A DNA stretch of 64,000 nucleotides, taken from Salinisphaeraceae bacterium. GTDB lineage: Bacteria; Pseudomonadota; Gammaproteobacteria; Nevskiales; Salinisphaeraceae. The notes under the pieces are model-generated. The model saw nothing but the letters and a program-made list of their open reading frames with translations. It was not told the origin of the DNA and made no database searches. The stretch is taken from the NCBI GenBank assembly GCA_002683405.1, contig NYTH01000006.1, positions 1 through 64,000 of the forward strand. The letters run 5' to 3'. Positions 7,311 through 16,206 of the stretch are shown piece after piece (the stretch's first letter is position 1; each line of letters starts with the position of its first letter). The position numbers were made by a program, and so were the translations under genes.

Positions 7311-10300
7311 GCTTTGTCCTCCTTGTCGGTTTCCATCCACTCGTAGATCACGGGCAACAGGACCAGCGTCAACAGGGTTGAGGTAATCAGTCCGCCGACC
7401 ACGACCGCGGCCAGCGGGCGCTGGGTTTCCGCGCCGACGCCGCTGGAGAGCAGCATCGGGATCAGGCCCAAAATGGCGACACTGGCGGTCATCATGACCG
7501 GCCGCAGGCGCAGCTCCGCGCCGCGCCGCACGGCTTCGGCCACCGGCAGGCCTTTTTCGCGCAATTCATTGATAAAGCTCACCAGCACAATGCCGTTGAG
7601 CATGGCGACGCCGAACACCGCGATGAAACCGATGGCCGAGGGCACCGACAGGTATTGACCGCTGATGAACAGCGCGACCAGACCGCCGATGGTGGCGAAC
7701 GGCACATTGGCGATGATCAGGGTGGCGTACTTCACCGAATTGAACGCGGTATAAAGCAGCACGAAAATAAAGAAGATGGTCAAAGGTACGATCAGCGCCA
7801 GGCGCGAGAGCGCCCGCTGCTGGTTCTCGAACGCACCGCCCCATTCGATCCAGTAGCCCGGCGGCAGGTCCACCTTTTGTTCGATGGCGGCGTTGGCGTC
7901 CTGCACAAAAAAATCCACATCCCGGCCACGCACATCCATTTGAATCACCGCGTAGCGCTGCAACTGCTCGCGGCGGACAAAGGAATAGCCCTCGGCGGTG
8001 CTGACCTCGGCCACCCGCGACAGTGGCACGATGGCGCCGCTGGCAGTGCGCAGCGGGATATCATTGATGGCTGCCACCGACGCCTTGGAAGCGTCCTGAA
8101 TCCGGGCGGTGATGTCGAAACGCTTGACGCCGTCGATCAGCGTCGAAACCGGCTGGTTACCGATGCCCGTGCGGACCACGGTCAGCACGTCGTCGGCGTT
8201 CATGCCGTAGCGGGCCAGGGCCTCGCGGTCGACCTTGATCTGAATCTGCGGCTTGCCGATGTTGGCCTCCAGCGAGAGGTCGGCCACACCGGGGACGTTG
8301 TCAATCGCGTTCTTGATCTGGGCGCTCAAACGGTCGAGCTCGGCCAGGTCCTCGCCGTATAGCTTGGCCGCCAGCGTGGCGCGCACGCCCGAGATCAACT
8401 CCTCCACGCGCATCTGGATCGGCTGGGTAAAGGCGATGACCGAGGTCGGCACGGTTTCTTCGAGCGCCTCGCGCATGGCGTCAGCCAACTCGCCAATGGA
8501 GCGGTCCCACTCGCTTTTGGGCGTGAGGCCGGTATAGATTTCCATGTAATTGACATCCGCCGTCTCGCCTTTTTCGGCGCGCCCGATCATGGCGATGGTG
8601 GTTTGCACCTCCGGAAACTGGCCCAGCGCGCGTTGAATATCCTTGGAAATCTCGATGGATTGTTCCAGCGAGGTCGAGGGGATTGAGGTGACCCGCCACA
8701 TGATCGAGCCCTCCTGCAATTGCGGCATGAATTCCTTGCCCAGCAAGGGAAACAACGCCAAGCTCGCGAGCAGCGCGGCGCCGGCGCCGGCCACAATGGT
8801 TTTCTTGTGCGCCAGCGACCAGGCAAGGCTGGGCAGGTAGACGCGTTTGATGCCGCGCACCAGCCAGGTGTCGCGTTCGGCCTTGGGCTTGAGGATAAGC
8901 GCCGCCAGCACCGGGATGATGGTCAGCGTCAGCAGCAGGGAACCGGCCATGGCGAAGCTGATGTTGAATGCCATGGGCTTGAACAGCTTGCCCTCCAGCC
9001 CCTGCAAGCTGAACAGGGGCAGAAACACCACGATGATGATGAGAATGGCGAAGGCGATGGGTTTGGCCACCTCGCGCGCCGCCAGCAACACCGCCGCGCT
9101 GCGGTCGACCTCTTCGCCTTTTTCGCGCCACTCGGCCATGATGCGGAAGGCGTTCTCGGTCATCACGACCGCGCCGTCCACCATCATCCCGATCCCGATC
9201 GCCAGACCCGCCAGTGACATCAGATTGGCCGACAGGCCGGCCTGCTCCATGCAAATGAAAGCGATCAGCATGGCCAGCGGCAGGGCCGAGATCACCACAA
9301 TGGCGGAGCGAAGTTCGCCGAGGAACAGGAACAGCACGAGCGCGACCAGCAGGGAGCCTTCGATCAGCGCACGCTCCGCGGTAGAAACGGCTTCTTCCAC
9401 CAGTTCCGTGCGCTCATAGACCGGGTTGATGGCGACCCCGTCGGGTAGCGCCGATTTGACGATATCGACCTTCTCCTTAACGGCGGAGACCACGTCGTCG
9501 GCGTTGGTGCCGATACGTGCCAGCGCCATGCCCAGTACCACTTCCTTGCCATCGCGCGTGACCGCGCCAAAGCGCAGGGCCGGGGCCTGCTTGACGGTGG
9601 CTACGTCGCGCAGATACACGGGGGTGCCGGCGACGGTTTTCAGCATGATATTGCCGATATCCTGCTCATCGGCCACCAGGCCCAGGCCGCGTACCAGATA
9701 CTGCTCGGGACCAAGATTGACGTACTGCCCGCCCACCTGGCGGTTGTTCGACTCGATGACCTCCATGACATCCTTGTAGCCGAGGTCGTACTTGATCAGC
9801 TTCAACGGGTCGATCACGACCTGGAACTGGCGCTCTTGTCCGCCCCAGGACATCACATCGTCCACCCCCGGCGCGGTGCGCAGGATCAGCCGCACCGTCC
9901 AGTCCTGGATAGTGCGCAGGTCCATGTCCGAAATCTCTTGCTCCAATTGCTCGTCGGCGCGTTCGACGGTGTACCAGAACACTTGCCCCAGGCCGGAACT
10001 ATTGGGCCCCATCTCGGGCTGGCCGTACTCGGACGGCATACGGTTTGACACTTCCTGGAGACGTTCGAGCACCAGCCGGCGCGCGAAGTAAATATCTACG
10101 TCGTCCTCGAAGTAAACGGAAACATAAGACAGCCCAAACAGGCTGACCGAGCGGATGTCGGTTACCCCGGGCAGACCTGCCATTCCGGATTCCACCGGAA
10201 AGGTCAGTAGCTGCTCGACGTCTTCGGCGGCCAGGCCGGGGGATTCGGTATAGATGTTGACCTGTACCGGGGTGACATCCGGAAAGGCGTCGATGGGGAT

Positions 10301-10399
10301 GTTGTTGACCGCGCGCACCCCGAGGTACCCGAGGACCAGAAACGCGATAATCACCAGAAATTTGTAATGCAGCGACGCTTCGACCAGTTTATTCAGCAT
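7307..10399 (-). CDS. Heavy-metal RND efflux pump, CusA/CzcA family
   Basis: This 1030-residue inner-membrane proton antiporter is the motor of a tripartite metal exporter. It shows the full HME-RND layout: TM1 near residues 14-33, a large periplasmic domain with PVQVNIYTESPG, TM2-6, a second periplasmic domain and TM8-12. The proton-relay helix TM4 reads AIGIGMMVDGAVVMTENAFR, with the Asp and Glu used by CzcA/CusA pumps. Start ATG 10399 matches the usual N-terminus (MLNKLVEASL). It follows the adaptor gene by 19 bp and overlaps the PII-like gene. Whether it exports Cu/Ag or Zn/Co/Cd cannot be decided by eye; the TM4 motif is intermediate. Confidence 0.92.
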   Translation of the reverse strand: MLNKLVEASLHYKFLVIIAFLVLGYLGVRAVNNIPIDAFPDVTPVQVNIYTESPGLAAEDVEQLLTFPVESGMAGLPGVTDIRSVSLFGLSYVSVYFEDDVDIYFARRLVLERLQEVSNRMPSEYGQPEMGPNSSGLGQVFWYTVERADEQLEQEISDMDLRTIQDWTVRLILRTAPGVDDVMSWGGQERQFQVVIDPLKLIKYDLGYKDVMEVIESNNRQVGGQYVNLGPEQYLVRGLGLVADEQDIGNIMLKTVAGTPVYLRDVATVKQAPALRFGAVTRDGKEVVLGMALARIGTNADDVVSAVKEKVDIVKSALPDGVAINPVYERTELVEEAVSTAERALIEGSLLVALVLFLFLGELRSAIVVISALPLAMLIAFICMEQAGLSANLMSLAGLAIGIGMMVDGAVVMTENAFRIMAEWREKGEEVDRSAAVLLAAREVAKPIAFAILIIIVVFLPLFSLQGLEGKLFKPMAFNISFAMAGSLLLTLTIIPVLAALILKPKAERDTWLVRGIKRVYLPSLAWSLAHKKTIVAGAGAALLASLALFPLLGKEFMPQLQEGSIMWRVTSIPSTSLEQSIEISKDIQRALGQFPEVQTTIAMIGRAEKGETADVNYMEIYTGLTPKSEWDRSIGELADAMREALEETVPTSVIAFTQPIQMRVEELISGVRATLAAKLYGEDLAELDRLSAQIKNAIDNVPGVADLSLEANIGKPQIQIKVDREALARYGMNADDVLTVVRTGIGNQPVSTLIDGVKRFDITARIQDASKASVAAINDIPLRTASGAIVPLSRVAEVSTAEGYSFVRREQLQRYAVIQMDVRGRDVDFFVQDANAAIEQKVDLPPGYWIEWGGAFENQQRALSRLALIVPLTIFFIFVLLYTAFNSVKYATLIIANVPFATIGGLVALFISGQYLSVPSAIGFIAVFGVAMLNGIVLVSFINELREKGLPVAEAVRRGAELRLRPVMMTASVAILGLIPMLLSSGVGAETQRPLAAVVVGGLITSTLLTLVLLPVIYEWMETDKEDKA

Positions 10400-10418
10400 G
10401 GGGATGATTCTCTGTCTA

Positions 10419-11528
10419 TTAGTCGCTGTCGCCAATCTGCGATTTCAGCGCCATTGATTTGAGTAGGAACGCACCTTGGGTGACGATTTGGTCCTGCCGG
10501 GTGAGGCCGCTTTTGATCTCGGTCCAGCCGCCACGGGTCGCGCCGGTGACGACCGGCCGCGGCTCGAATTCGTCGCCGTTGAGCGTGAACACCGTTTGCG
10601 CGCCATTCATCAACACCAGCGCGTCCGTGGGCACGGCCAGCGCGGCGTCCTCGCCTGCGGTTTGCAGTTCCACGTCCACATATTCGCCGGCGGCGAAGGT
10701 GGTGGCGCCGGGTTCAAATTCGATACGCACGGCGCGGGTGCGGGTGTCGGTGTCCAGGCTGTAATGCAGTTGTACGATGCGGCCGTCGATCCACTCACGG
10801 CCGTCGCGGCTCACCCGTGCCGGCGCGCCCACCGCCAGTCTGGCGACCACCGCGGGGTCGAGCTGCGCCTGCACCCAGGGCGCACTGGTGTCCGTGACCT
10901 CGAACAGTACATGGCCGGGCTCTACATACTCGCCGCGCACAAAATCATCGCGAATAACCCGCCCGTCCTGGGGCGAGAACAGCTCGAATTCGCCGGTGGC
11001 GCGCGAGGCATCCGCGCCTTGCAGCAGCGCGTTGATCTGTGTCTTGTTCATACCGTAGGCCCGCAGTGCGGCATACGCGCGCTGGCGCGCCACCTGGGCC
11101 TCGACATATCGCCGGTCGGACACCACCTGCTTGCCGAGTTGTTTCACCCTCTGCCACTCGCGGTCGGTTTCGATCAGGTCGGCCTGGGCGACCCCGACCT
11201 CTACGCTGGTCAGGGTGACCAGGGGCTGCCCCTGCTTGACCTCATCCCCCAGGCGCGCGTGCCGGGCCGCGACCTGCGCGCTGACGCGCGGGGTGATTTG
11301 CGCCGACTGATACGCATTGATGCGCACTTCGCCCGGCGCGGTAATGCTTCCGGTGAGCGCGCGCCGGCCTACCGCTGCCGTTTCAATGCCCTGTTCCTGC
11401 CGCTGCGCGGGGCTCATGCGCAAGGGCTGTTCCTCCACATGCTCCGCGTCCGATTCGCTATCCGCGAATACGCTGCTAATGGGCAGCAACAATGCGCCGG
11501 CCCATGCCGCTATGATCCATTTGTTCAT
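10419..11528 (-). CDS. RND efflux periplasmic adaptor, CusB/CzcB family
   Basis: This 369-residue adaptor bridges the RND pump and the outer-membrane channel. It has a signal peptide (about residues 1-22, ending SSVFA), then a lipoyl/barrel-sandwich half (ITAPGEVRINAYQSAQITPR), a helical hairpin, and the second half-motif (ELFSPQDGRVIRDDFVRGEY). The beta-barrel and membrane-proximal domains follow. The internal ATG was chosen over an ATG 15 bp upstream because GGAG sits nine bases before it. There is no His-rich N-terminal extension as in CzcB of Cupriavidus. It sits between the TolC-like and pump genes in the standard CBA order. Confidence 0.9.
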   Translation of the reverse strand: MNKWIIAAWAGALLLPISSVFADSESDAEHVEEQPLRMSPAQRQEQGIETAAVGRRALTGSITAPGEVRINAYQSAQITPRVSAQVAARHARLGDEVKQGQPLVTLTSVEVGVAQADLIETDREWQRVKQLGKQVVSDRRYVEAQVARQRAYAALRAYGMNKTQINALLQGADASRATGEFELFSPQDGRVIRDDFVRGEYVEPGHVLFEVTDTSAPWVQAQLDPAVVARLAVGAPARVSRDGREWIDGRIVQLHYSLDTDTRTRAVRIEFEPGATTFAAGEYVDVELQTAGEDAALAVPTDALVLMNGAQTVFTLNGDEFEPRPVVTGATRGGWTEIKSGLTRQDQIVTQGAFLLKSMALKSQIGDSD

Positions 11529-11565
11529 GTACTTTGACTCCATAGTAATTGGTAAGGGATGCGCG

Positions 11566-12843
11566 CTAGGGTTTGCGGGTCAGCCAGTCATCGACCTCGC
11601 CGCTGGCCACCAGCCAGTCGGCCCAGGCGTCCCACAGCCGGTTCTGGATTTTCAGCGCGACGGCCCGTGTTTCCAGCGTCTGGTTAAGCTGCACCAGGTA
11701 ATCGGCGGTGCTCATCTCGCCGTATTTCCAGATGCGATCGAGCTGCGAAACCTGGCTGCTCAGACTCGGCCGGCCGCTGCGCTGCCAGGCCTGCCATGCC
11801 GCATGGCTCAGCCGGTAGCGCTCGGCGGCCGAGAGCAGGCGCGCCCTGGCGCGGCGAAACGCCTCATGTTTGGTTTGTTCGGCCTCGGCCAATTCCGCGC
11901 TCGCGGTATCCACTTCGGCGGCAAAACTGTTGCGCACGAACAGGGGAACACTCAGGTTCAGGCCGACCACGCCGAAGCTGCCGTCTTCGCCGTTGCGAAA
12001 CGTGCGTTCCTGACCCACGGTAGCGCCCACGGTGGGGTCCGGACGGCGCTCACGCCGGCGCAATTCCACCCGCGCCCGGGCGGCAGCACTGCGCGCCTGA
12101 AGTGCACGTATTTGCGGCAGCGCGGTAAGCAGGGCTTGCGCGTTAAAATCAACGGGCGCGGGGATGTCCGCCGGCAACTCAGGCCAGTCCTGAACCGCCT
12201 GACCGGTCACCGCCGCCAGATTTTGGCCGGCCTGCGCCAGATCGGTGGCCGCCAACGACAATTCCAGGTCCGCCTGGGTGCGGGCGAGACTCGCGAGGTC
12301 CAGTTCGATCTGGCTCAGATCGCCGGCGCGGCGGCGCTTTTGGCTGAGATCGGAGAAATCCGTCATCAGGCGCGCGCGCTCCTGCGCGAGGGCCTGCGCC
12401 GCCTCGGCGGTGTGGTAGTCAGCCAAGCCGCTAAGCAGTTCACCGGTGAGCTCCTGACGTCTGACGATATATTCAGCGCGCGCAACCTGTAGCTCGGCGC
12501 TGGCAATGTTGGTGTTGGCACCGCGTTTGTCAGACCAATCCAGGGCCTGTTCCAGGCCCACGGTTCCCAATCGGGATTCCGACTGTTCCGCTTCAATTTG
12601 CAGTTGCGGGTTGTAGATCGGCCGATCCGCGGCGGCAACCCGACCCCCGGCGGCCTCAATCTCGGCGCGCGCGGCAAGAATACCGGGGTTGGTTTCCAGG
12701 GTTGTTTGAATAAACCCTCGTAAAACCGGGCTCGTGGCTTCGGTTTTCGGCGAGGTCTGGGCAAGCGCGAGGTTTACCGACGCAGCGGCAATAGCCGCCG
12801 CCAGGAAGACACGCGACACGCGCCGCAAAAAAATGGTTGACAT
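11566..12843 (-). CDS. TolC-family outer-membrane efflux protein, CzcC-like
   Basis: This 425-residue outer-membrane channel belongs to the second metal efflux operon. A signal peptide spans about residues 1-28 (AAAIAAASVNLALAQ). The two OEP repeats are visible, with conserved turns NPQLQIEAEQ and VVGLNLSVPLFVRNSF. GGAGG lies about ten bases before the ATG. It is distinct from the TolC-like protein at 393-1790, so the island carries two separate tripartite systems. The adaptor and pump genes follow directly on the same strand. Confidence 0.9.
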   Translation of the reverse strand: MSTIFLRRVSRVFLAAAIAAASVNLALAQTSPKTEATSPVLRGFIQTTLETNPGILAARAEIEAAGGRVAAADRPIYNPQLQIEAEQSESRLGTVGLEQALDWSDKRGANTNIASAELQVARAEYIVRRQELTGELLSGLADYHTAEAAQALAQERARLMTDFSDLSQKRRRAGDLSQIELDLASLARTQADLELSLAATDLAQAGQNLAAVTGQAVQDWPELPADIPAPVDFNAQALLTALPQIRALQARSAAARARVELRRRERRPDPTVGATVGQERTFRNGEDGSFGVVGLNLSVPLFVRNSFAAEVDTASAELAEAEQTKHEAFRRARARLLSAAERYRLSHAAWQAWQRSGRPSLSSQVSQLDRIWKYGEMSTADYLVQLNQTLETRAVALKIQNRLWDAWADWLVASGEVDDWLTRKP

Positions 12844-12923
12844 GAAAATTCAGCCTCCAGGCAAGGATCAAAGAAACAACAGCCCACGGCGCGCAGGCTG
12901 CATCGTCAGATCACAGCTGGAGA

Positions 12924-13268
12924 CTAAATATTAGGGGGGAAGGGGGGTGCGTCGGCCGCGCGTGTGCGGAAAACGGTGGCCGCGGCGATGTTGAACGCGA
13001 CGGTGGGCGTCGGCGCCAGGTTTTGGATATGGGGGGTCAAGGCCGAGCAGCAGGTGCTGCCGTGGCAGCATAGGTCGTAGCAAAAATTGGTTTGTTCGGG
13101 GACGGCCGATTCCTGCGTGTCGCACACTAAAGCTCGTGGACTCGTTGTATGCGCTGCGGAGGTCTGCTGGCTTGTCGAGGTAGCGAAGCCTTGGTCAATA
13201 TCAGCCGCCCACGCCAAATTGCCGGTGATTACCAGCAGGGTGAGTATTTGGCAGATCAGGGTACGCAT
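12924..13268 (-). CDS. Small secreted CzcI-like Cys-rich protein
   Basis: This 114-residue protein has a signal peptide (residues 1-21, LLVITGNLAWAA) and a cysteine cluster CYDLCCHGSTCC near residues 62-73 that also contains a His. The arrangement resembles CzcI-type proteins that precede czcCBA operons. The cluster is similar to CDHCCHAGAH in the protein at 20296-20634. It lies directly upstream of the CzcC-like gene and downstream of the MerR gene, all on the minus strand. A regulatory or metal-buffering role for CzcI has been proposed but is not settled. The start was set at the second ATG, which begins the signal peptide. Confidence 0.65.
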   Translation of the reverse strand: MRTLICQILTLLVITGNLAWAADIDQGFATSTSQQTSAAHTTSPRALVCDTQESAVPEQTNFCYDLCCHGSTCCSALTPHIQNLAPTPTVAFNIAAATVFRTRAADAPPFPPNI

Positions 13269-13315
13269 CGGAGCGCTAGGGTAGAAGATATGCAATTCGC
13301 GGACAAGTTAGTGCA

Positions 13316-13750
13316 CTACGCCCACCGCGGTTCTCCCGGCCGATTGGAAGCGAGACCGTCGCCATTCATCGCGGCAAGAATCCGGCAGTCCGCGGCGCTT
13401 CCCCCGGAACAAGCGCCCACCAACTGCTTCAGTGCGGCTTGAAGCGATCTGAGTTCGCGCATACGTTTTTCTGTCTCGCGGAGCTGGGCACAGGCCAAGG
13501 CGCGCACCTGCTCGCAGTCGGCGTCGGGCGCGTCGCTGAGCGTCAGCATCTCGCCGATGCCGGACAGGCCGAAGCCCATGGCTCGCGCCGCGCGGATGAA
13601 GTGCGCACGTTGCAGGCCGGCCGCGTCGTACAGGCGTTGGCCGCCCGCCGTATGGTCGGCGGGCTGCAACAGTCCAAGCGCTTGATAATGCCGCAGCGAT
13701 TGTACGGAGCAGCCGCAGCGGCGGGCGGTTTCGCCAATAGTTAAATACAT
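13316..13750 (-). CDS. MerR-family metal-responsive transcriptional regulator (ZntR/CadR/PbrR-like)
   Basis: This 144-residue regulator has the MerR winged helix at the N-terminus (TIGETARRCGCSVQSLRHYQALGLL). A dimerisation helix follows, then the metal-binding loop CSGGSAADC with the C-x7-C spacing of CueR/ZntR near residues 115-123. A further cysteine at the start of the dimer helix (DADCEQV) is found in sensors of divalent metals and replaced by Ser in CueR, so Zn, Cd, Pb or Co sensing is more likely than Cu(I). It is transcribed divergently from the CDF exporter across a 19-bp-spacer promoter, the probable direct target. Confidence 0.9.
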   Translation of the reverse strand: MYLTIGETARRCGCSVQSLRHYQALGLLQPADHTAGGQRLYDAAGLQRAHFIRAARAMGFGLSGIGEMLTLSDAPDADCEQVRALACAQLRETEKRMRELRSLQAALKQLVGACSGGSAADCRILAAMNGDGLASNRPGEPRWA

Positions 13751-13762
13751 GATGATTGCCGG

Positions 13763-13793
13763 TTGAACCTATAACGATTGTAGCGATTAAGCT
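13763..13793 (+). promoter_or_regulatory. MerR-type promoter with 19-bp spacer driving the CDF exporter
   Basis: TTGAAC at 13763-13768 and TAAGCT at 13788-13793 are separated by exactly 19 bp. The spacer holds the near-perfect dyad CTATAA-CGA-TTGTAG (13769-13783). This geometry is the signature of promoters twisted into register by a metal-bound MerR protein. The MerR gene is adjacent and divergent. Confidence 0.85.
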
Positions 13794-13818
13794 ATTGGTT
13801 TTCATGCGCGGAGCCAAC

Positions 13819-14649
13819 ATGGCTGACAACAAATCAGATCTCCGGATCAGCGAATTTTCCGTGCCCAAGATGGATTGCCCCTCCGAAGAGGGCATGATCC
13901 GCATGGCCCTGGATGGTGTTACCGGCGTGCATGGCCTGGTATTCGATCTGGGCGAGCGGCAGGTCCAGGTGCTACACGATCAGGATGTGGACGAGATCAC
14001 GCCTAAGCTCGAATCCCTGGGGCTGGGGGCGCGCTTGCTGGGCACCCGCGATGCGGACGACGACGATTTGCAAGCGCTGCAACAAAGCCGCGAGGCGGAC
14101 GCGGAGGAGTCCGGCACGCTGAAAATACTGCTGGCCATCAACGGCTTCATGTTCTTCGCCGAATTCACGCTGGGCTGGCTGGCGCAATCCACCGGCCTGC
14201 TGGCCGATTCGCTGGACATGTTTGCCGATGCCGCGGTGTACGGTGTCGCTCTATACGCGGTGGGCCGCAGCATGCAACTGAAAACCCGCGCCGCGCACCT
14301 GGCCGGCTGGCTGCAATTGCTGATGGCCCTGGGCGTGCTCATGGAAGTCGGACGGCGCTTTATATTCGGCAGCGAACCCGTGTCAATGCTGATGATCACC
14401 GTGGGTTCAGTCGCACTGGCCGCAAACGTCACCTGTCTGTTTCTCATCTATCGTCACCGCCACGGCGGCTCGCACATGAAGGCGAGCTGGATATTCTCGG
14501 CCAACGACGTGATTGCCAATATCGGGTTAATCCTGGCCGCAGTGCTCGTAGCATGGACCGGCTCGCGGTACCCAGATTTGATTATCGGCACCATTATCGG
14601 CTTCGTGGTGCTCGACGGCGCCCGGCGTATACTCAAATTGCGGAACTGA
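13819..14649 (+). CDS. CDF-family cation efflux protein with N-terminal HMA-like domain
   Basis: This 276-residue inner-membrane transporter begins with an HMA-like ferredoxin fold of about 70 residues (FSVPKMDCPSEEGMIRMAL). That domain keeps one cysteine of the usual MxCxxC. A CDF domain with about six helices follows. The metal-site helices read LLADSLDMFADAAVYG and FSANDVIANIGLI, so the canonical HxxxD of TM5 is replaced by NDxxxN. It has no His-rich loop and a short C-terminus. GGAG precedes the chosen ATG at 6 bp. It is controlled by the adjacent MerR promoter and followed closely by lnt. Likely substrate is a divalent cation; which one is not determinable. Confidence 0.85.
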   Translation: MADNKSDLRISEFSVPKMDCPSEEGMIRMALDGVTGVHGLVFDLGERQVQVLHDQDVDEITPKLESLGLGARLLGTRDADDDDLQALQQSREADAEESGTLKILLAINGFMFFAEFTLGWLAQSTGLLADSLDMFADAAVYGVALYAVGRSMQLKTRAAHLAGWLQLLMALGVLMEVGRRFIFGSEPVSMLMITVGSVALAANVTCLFLIYRHRHGGSHMKASWIFSANDVIANIGLILAAVLVAWTGSRYPDLIIGTIIGFVVLDGARRILKLRN

Positions 14650-14655
14650 CCGCCG

Positions 14656-16206
14656 ATGGCCAAGGCCCTGTTGCATCTCGGCCGATCCAGGCCGGGTTCG
14701 CTCGCGCCGTGGCTGAGCACTACGGCGGCCGGCGCGGTCCTGCCGCTGGCCTTCGCGCCCTGGTCCTGGTGGTGGCTGGCGCCGTTCTGCGTCGCGGTGC
14801 TGTTTCACAACGCCTGGACCGCGTCACCGGGCCGGGCCTTTGCCCTGGGCTACTTGTTCGGTCTGGGTCTGTTCGGGGTCGGGGTATCCTGGATACACGT
14901 CAGCATGACGCAGTATGGCGGCGGCGGGCCGGTGACCAGCTTTATCGCCACCGGCGGCCTGATCGCCCTCCTGGCCTTGTTTCCGGCCCTGGCCCTGTGT
15001 CTGGCGCGCGGGTTACGGCCGCAAGCCGATGCCTGGGCATTATGGGCATCGCTGCCCGCGGCCTGGCTGGCACTGGAATGGCTGCGCACCTGGCTATTCA
15101 CCGGTTTTCCCTGGCTGCTGCTCGGCTACAGTCAAACCGATGCGCCACTGGCGGCGGCCCTGGCGCCGGTGACGGGCGTGCTCGGCCTGAGCGCCGTGGT
15201 TACCCTGCTGGCCGCAGCCCTGGTCTGGTGCGCCGCCGGACGCGGCTGGCGACGCTGGGCCGTGACCGCCATTGCCGTCGCGGCCCTTGGCGCCGCAACC
15301 CATGCCGGGCTGACACGCGACTGGACCCGGCCGGCCGGGCCACCGCTGGAAGTCGCGCTCGTGCAGGGTAATTTCGACCAGGCCGAGAAATGGCGGCCGG
15401 AAAATCGCAGCAAAACGCTTGCGCGCTACGCCACGCTGAGCGAGCCGCTGGAACAGGCCGATCTGATCGTCTGGCCGGAGACCGCCATGCCGCTGCTTTA
15501 TGCAAACCTGCCGACGGCCTACCTGGACAAGCTCACCCGGCGCCTGGATGCGGCCGAGGCCACGTTGATCCTGGGCGCCCCAACCCGCGGCGAGAGCGGA
15601 CGCATTTTCAATAGCGCCGTCGCCGTAGGCACGTCCGCCGCTTATGCCAAGCGACACCTGGTGCCATTCGGGGAGTATGTGCCCCTGCGCGGGTTGTTCG
15701 GCGACCTGCTCGACGTGTTGGGTGCCCCGGAATCCGACTTCGCCCCCGGCGCGCAAGCCACCCTGCTGCCGGTCGCAGAGTACCGTGCCGCCATTGCGAT
15801 ATGCTACGAAATCATCTTCCCCAGCGAGGTCGCCAGTCTGGCAGCCGGCTCGAACTTTATCGTCAACATGAGCAACGACGCCTGGTTCGGCGACAGCATC
15901 GGGCCCTGGCAGCACTTGCAGATTGCGCGCATGCGGGCCATGGAAACCCAACGCTATGTGTTACGGGCCACCAATACCGGCGTGACCGCGGTGATCAATG
16001 ACCGTGGCCGGGTGCGCGCCCAGGCACAGCAATTCGAGGCGGTAAAGCTGGTATCGAACCTGGTGCCGCGCACGGGGCTTACGCCCTATCTTCGATGGCG
16101 GGATGCACCGCTACTGATCACGATCACCGTCCTGCTGCTGTTTTTGACGATCCGGCGCGGTGCCGGCCGCCCCTTGCGTTTCACAAAAAAAGCGGTGAAA
16201 AGATGA
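14656..16206 (+). CDS. lnt: Apolipoprotein N-acyltransferase
   Basis: This 516-residue inner-membrane enzyme adds the third acyl chain to lipoproteins. The N-terminal half is polytopic (about residues 20-225). The C-terminal periplasmic nitrilase domain starts at LEVALVQGNFDQAEKW. The Glu-Lys-Cys triad is visible in IVWPETAMP, KRHLVPFGEYVPL and AICYEIIFPS, and the last helix is LLITITVLLLFLTI. Length matches Lnt. It starts 6 bp after the CDF exporter, so it probably belongs to the metal-responsive operon. This is unusual for a housekeeping enzyme and suggests an accessory copy. It overlaps the next gene by ATGA. Confidence 0.93.
   Translation: MAKALLHLGRSRPGSLAPWLSTTAAGAVLPLAFAPWSWWWLAPFCVAVLFHNAWTASPGRAFALGYLFGLGLFGVGVSWIHVSMTQYGGGGPVTSFIATGGLIALLALFPALALCLARGLRPQADAWALWASLPAAWLALEWLRTWLFTGFPWLLLGYSQTDAPLAAALAPVTGVLGLSAVVTLLAAALVWCAAGRGWRRWAVTAIAVAALGAATHAGLTRDWTRPAGPPLEVALVQGNFDQAEKWRPENRSKTLARYATLSEPLEQADLIVWPETAMPLLYANLPTAYLDKLTRRLDAAEATLILGAPTRGESGRIFNSAVAVGTSAAYAKRHLVPFGEYVPLRGLFGDLLDVLGAPESDFAPGAQATLLPVAEYRAAIAICYEIIFPSEVASLAAGSNFIVNMSNDAWFGDSIGPWQHLQIARMRAMETQRYVLRATNTGVTAVINDRGRVRAQAQQFEAVKLVSNLVPRTGLTPYLRWRDAPLLITITVLLLFLTIRRGAGRPLRFTKKAVKR

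Noticed and set aside
8481-9254. Long open frame inside the RND pump gene, another frame of the same strand
   Set aside because: GC-rich shadow of the pump; composition is Gly/Arg/His-rich and unlike any protein family.
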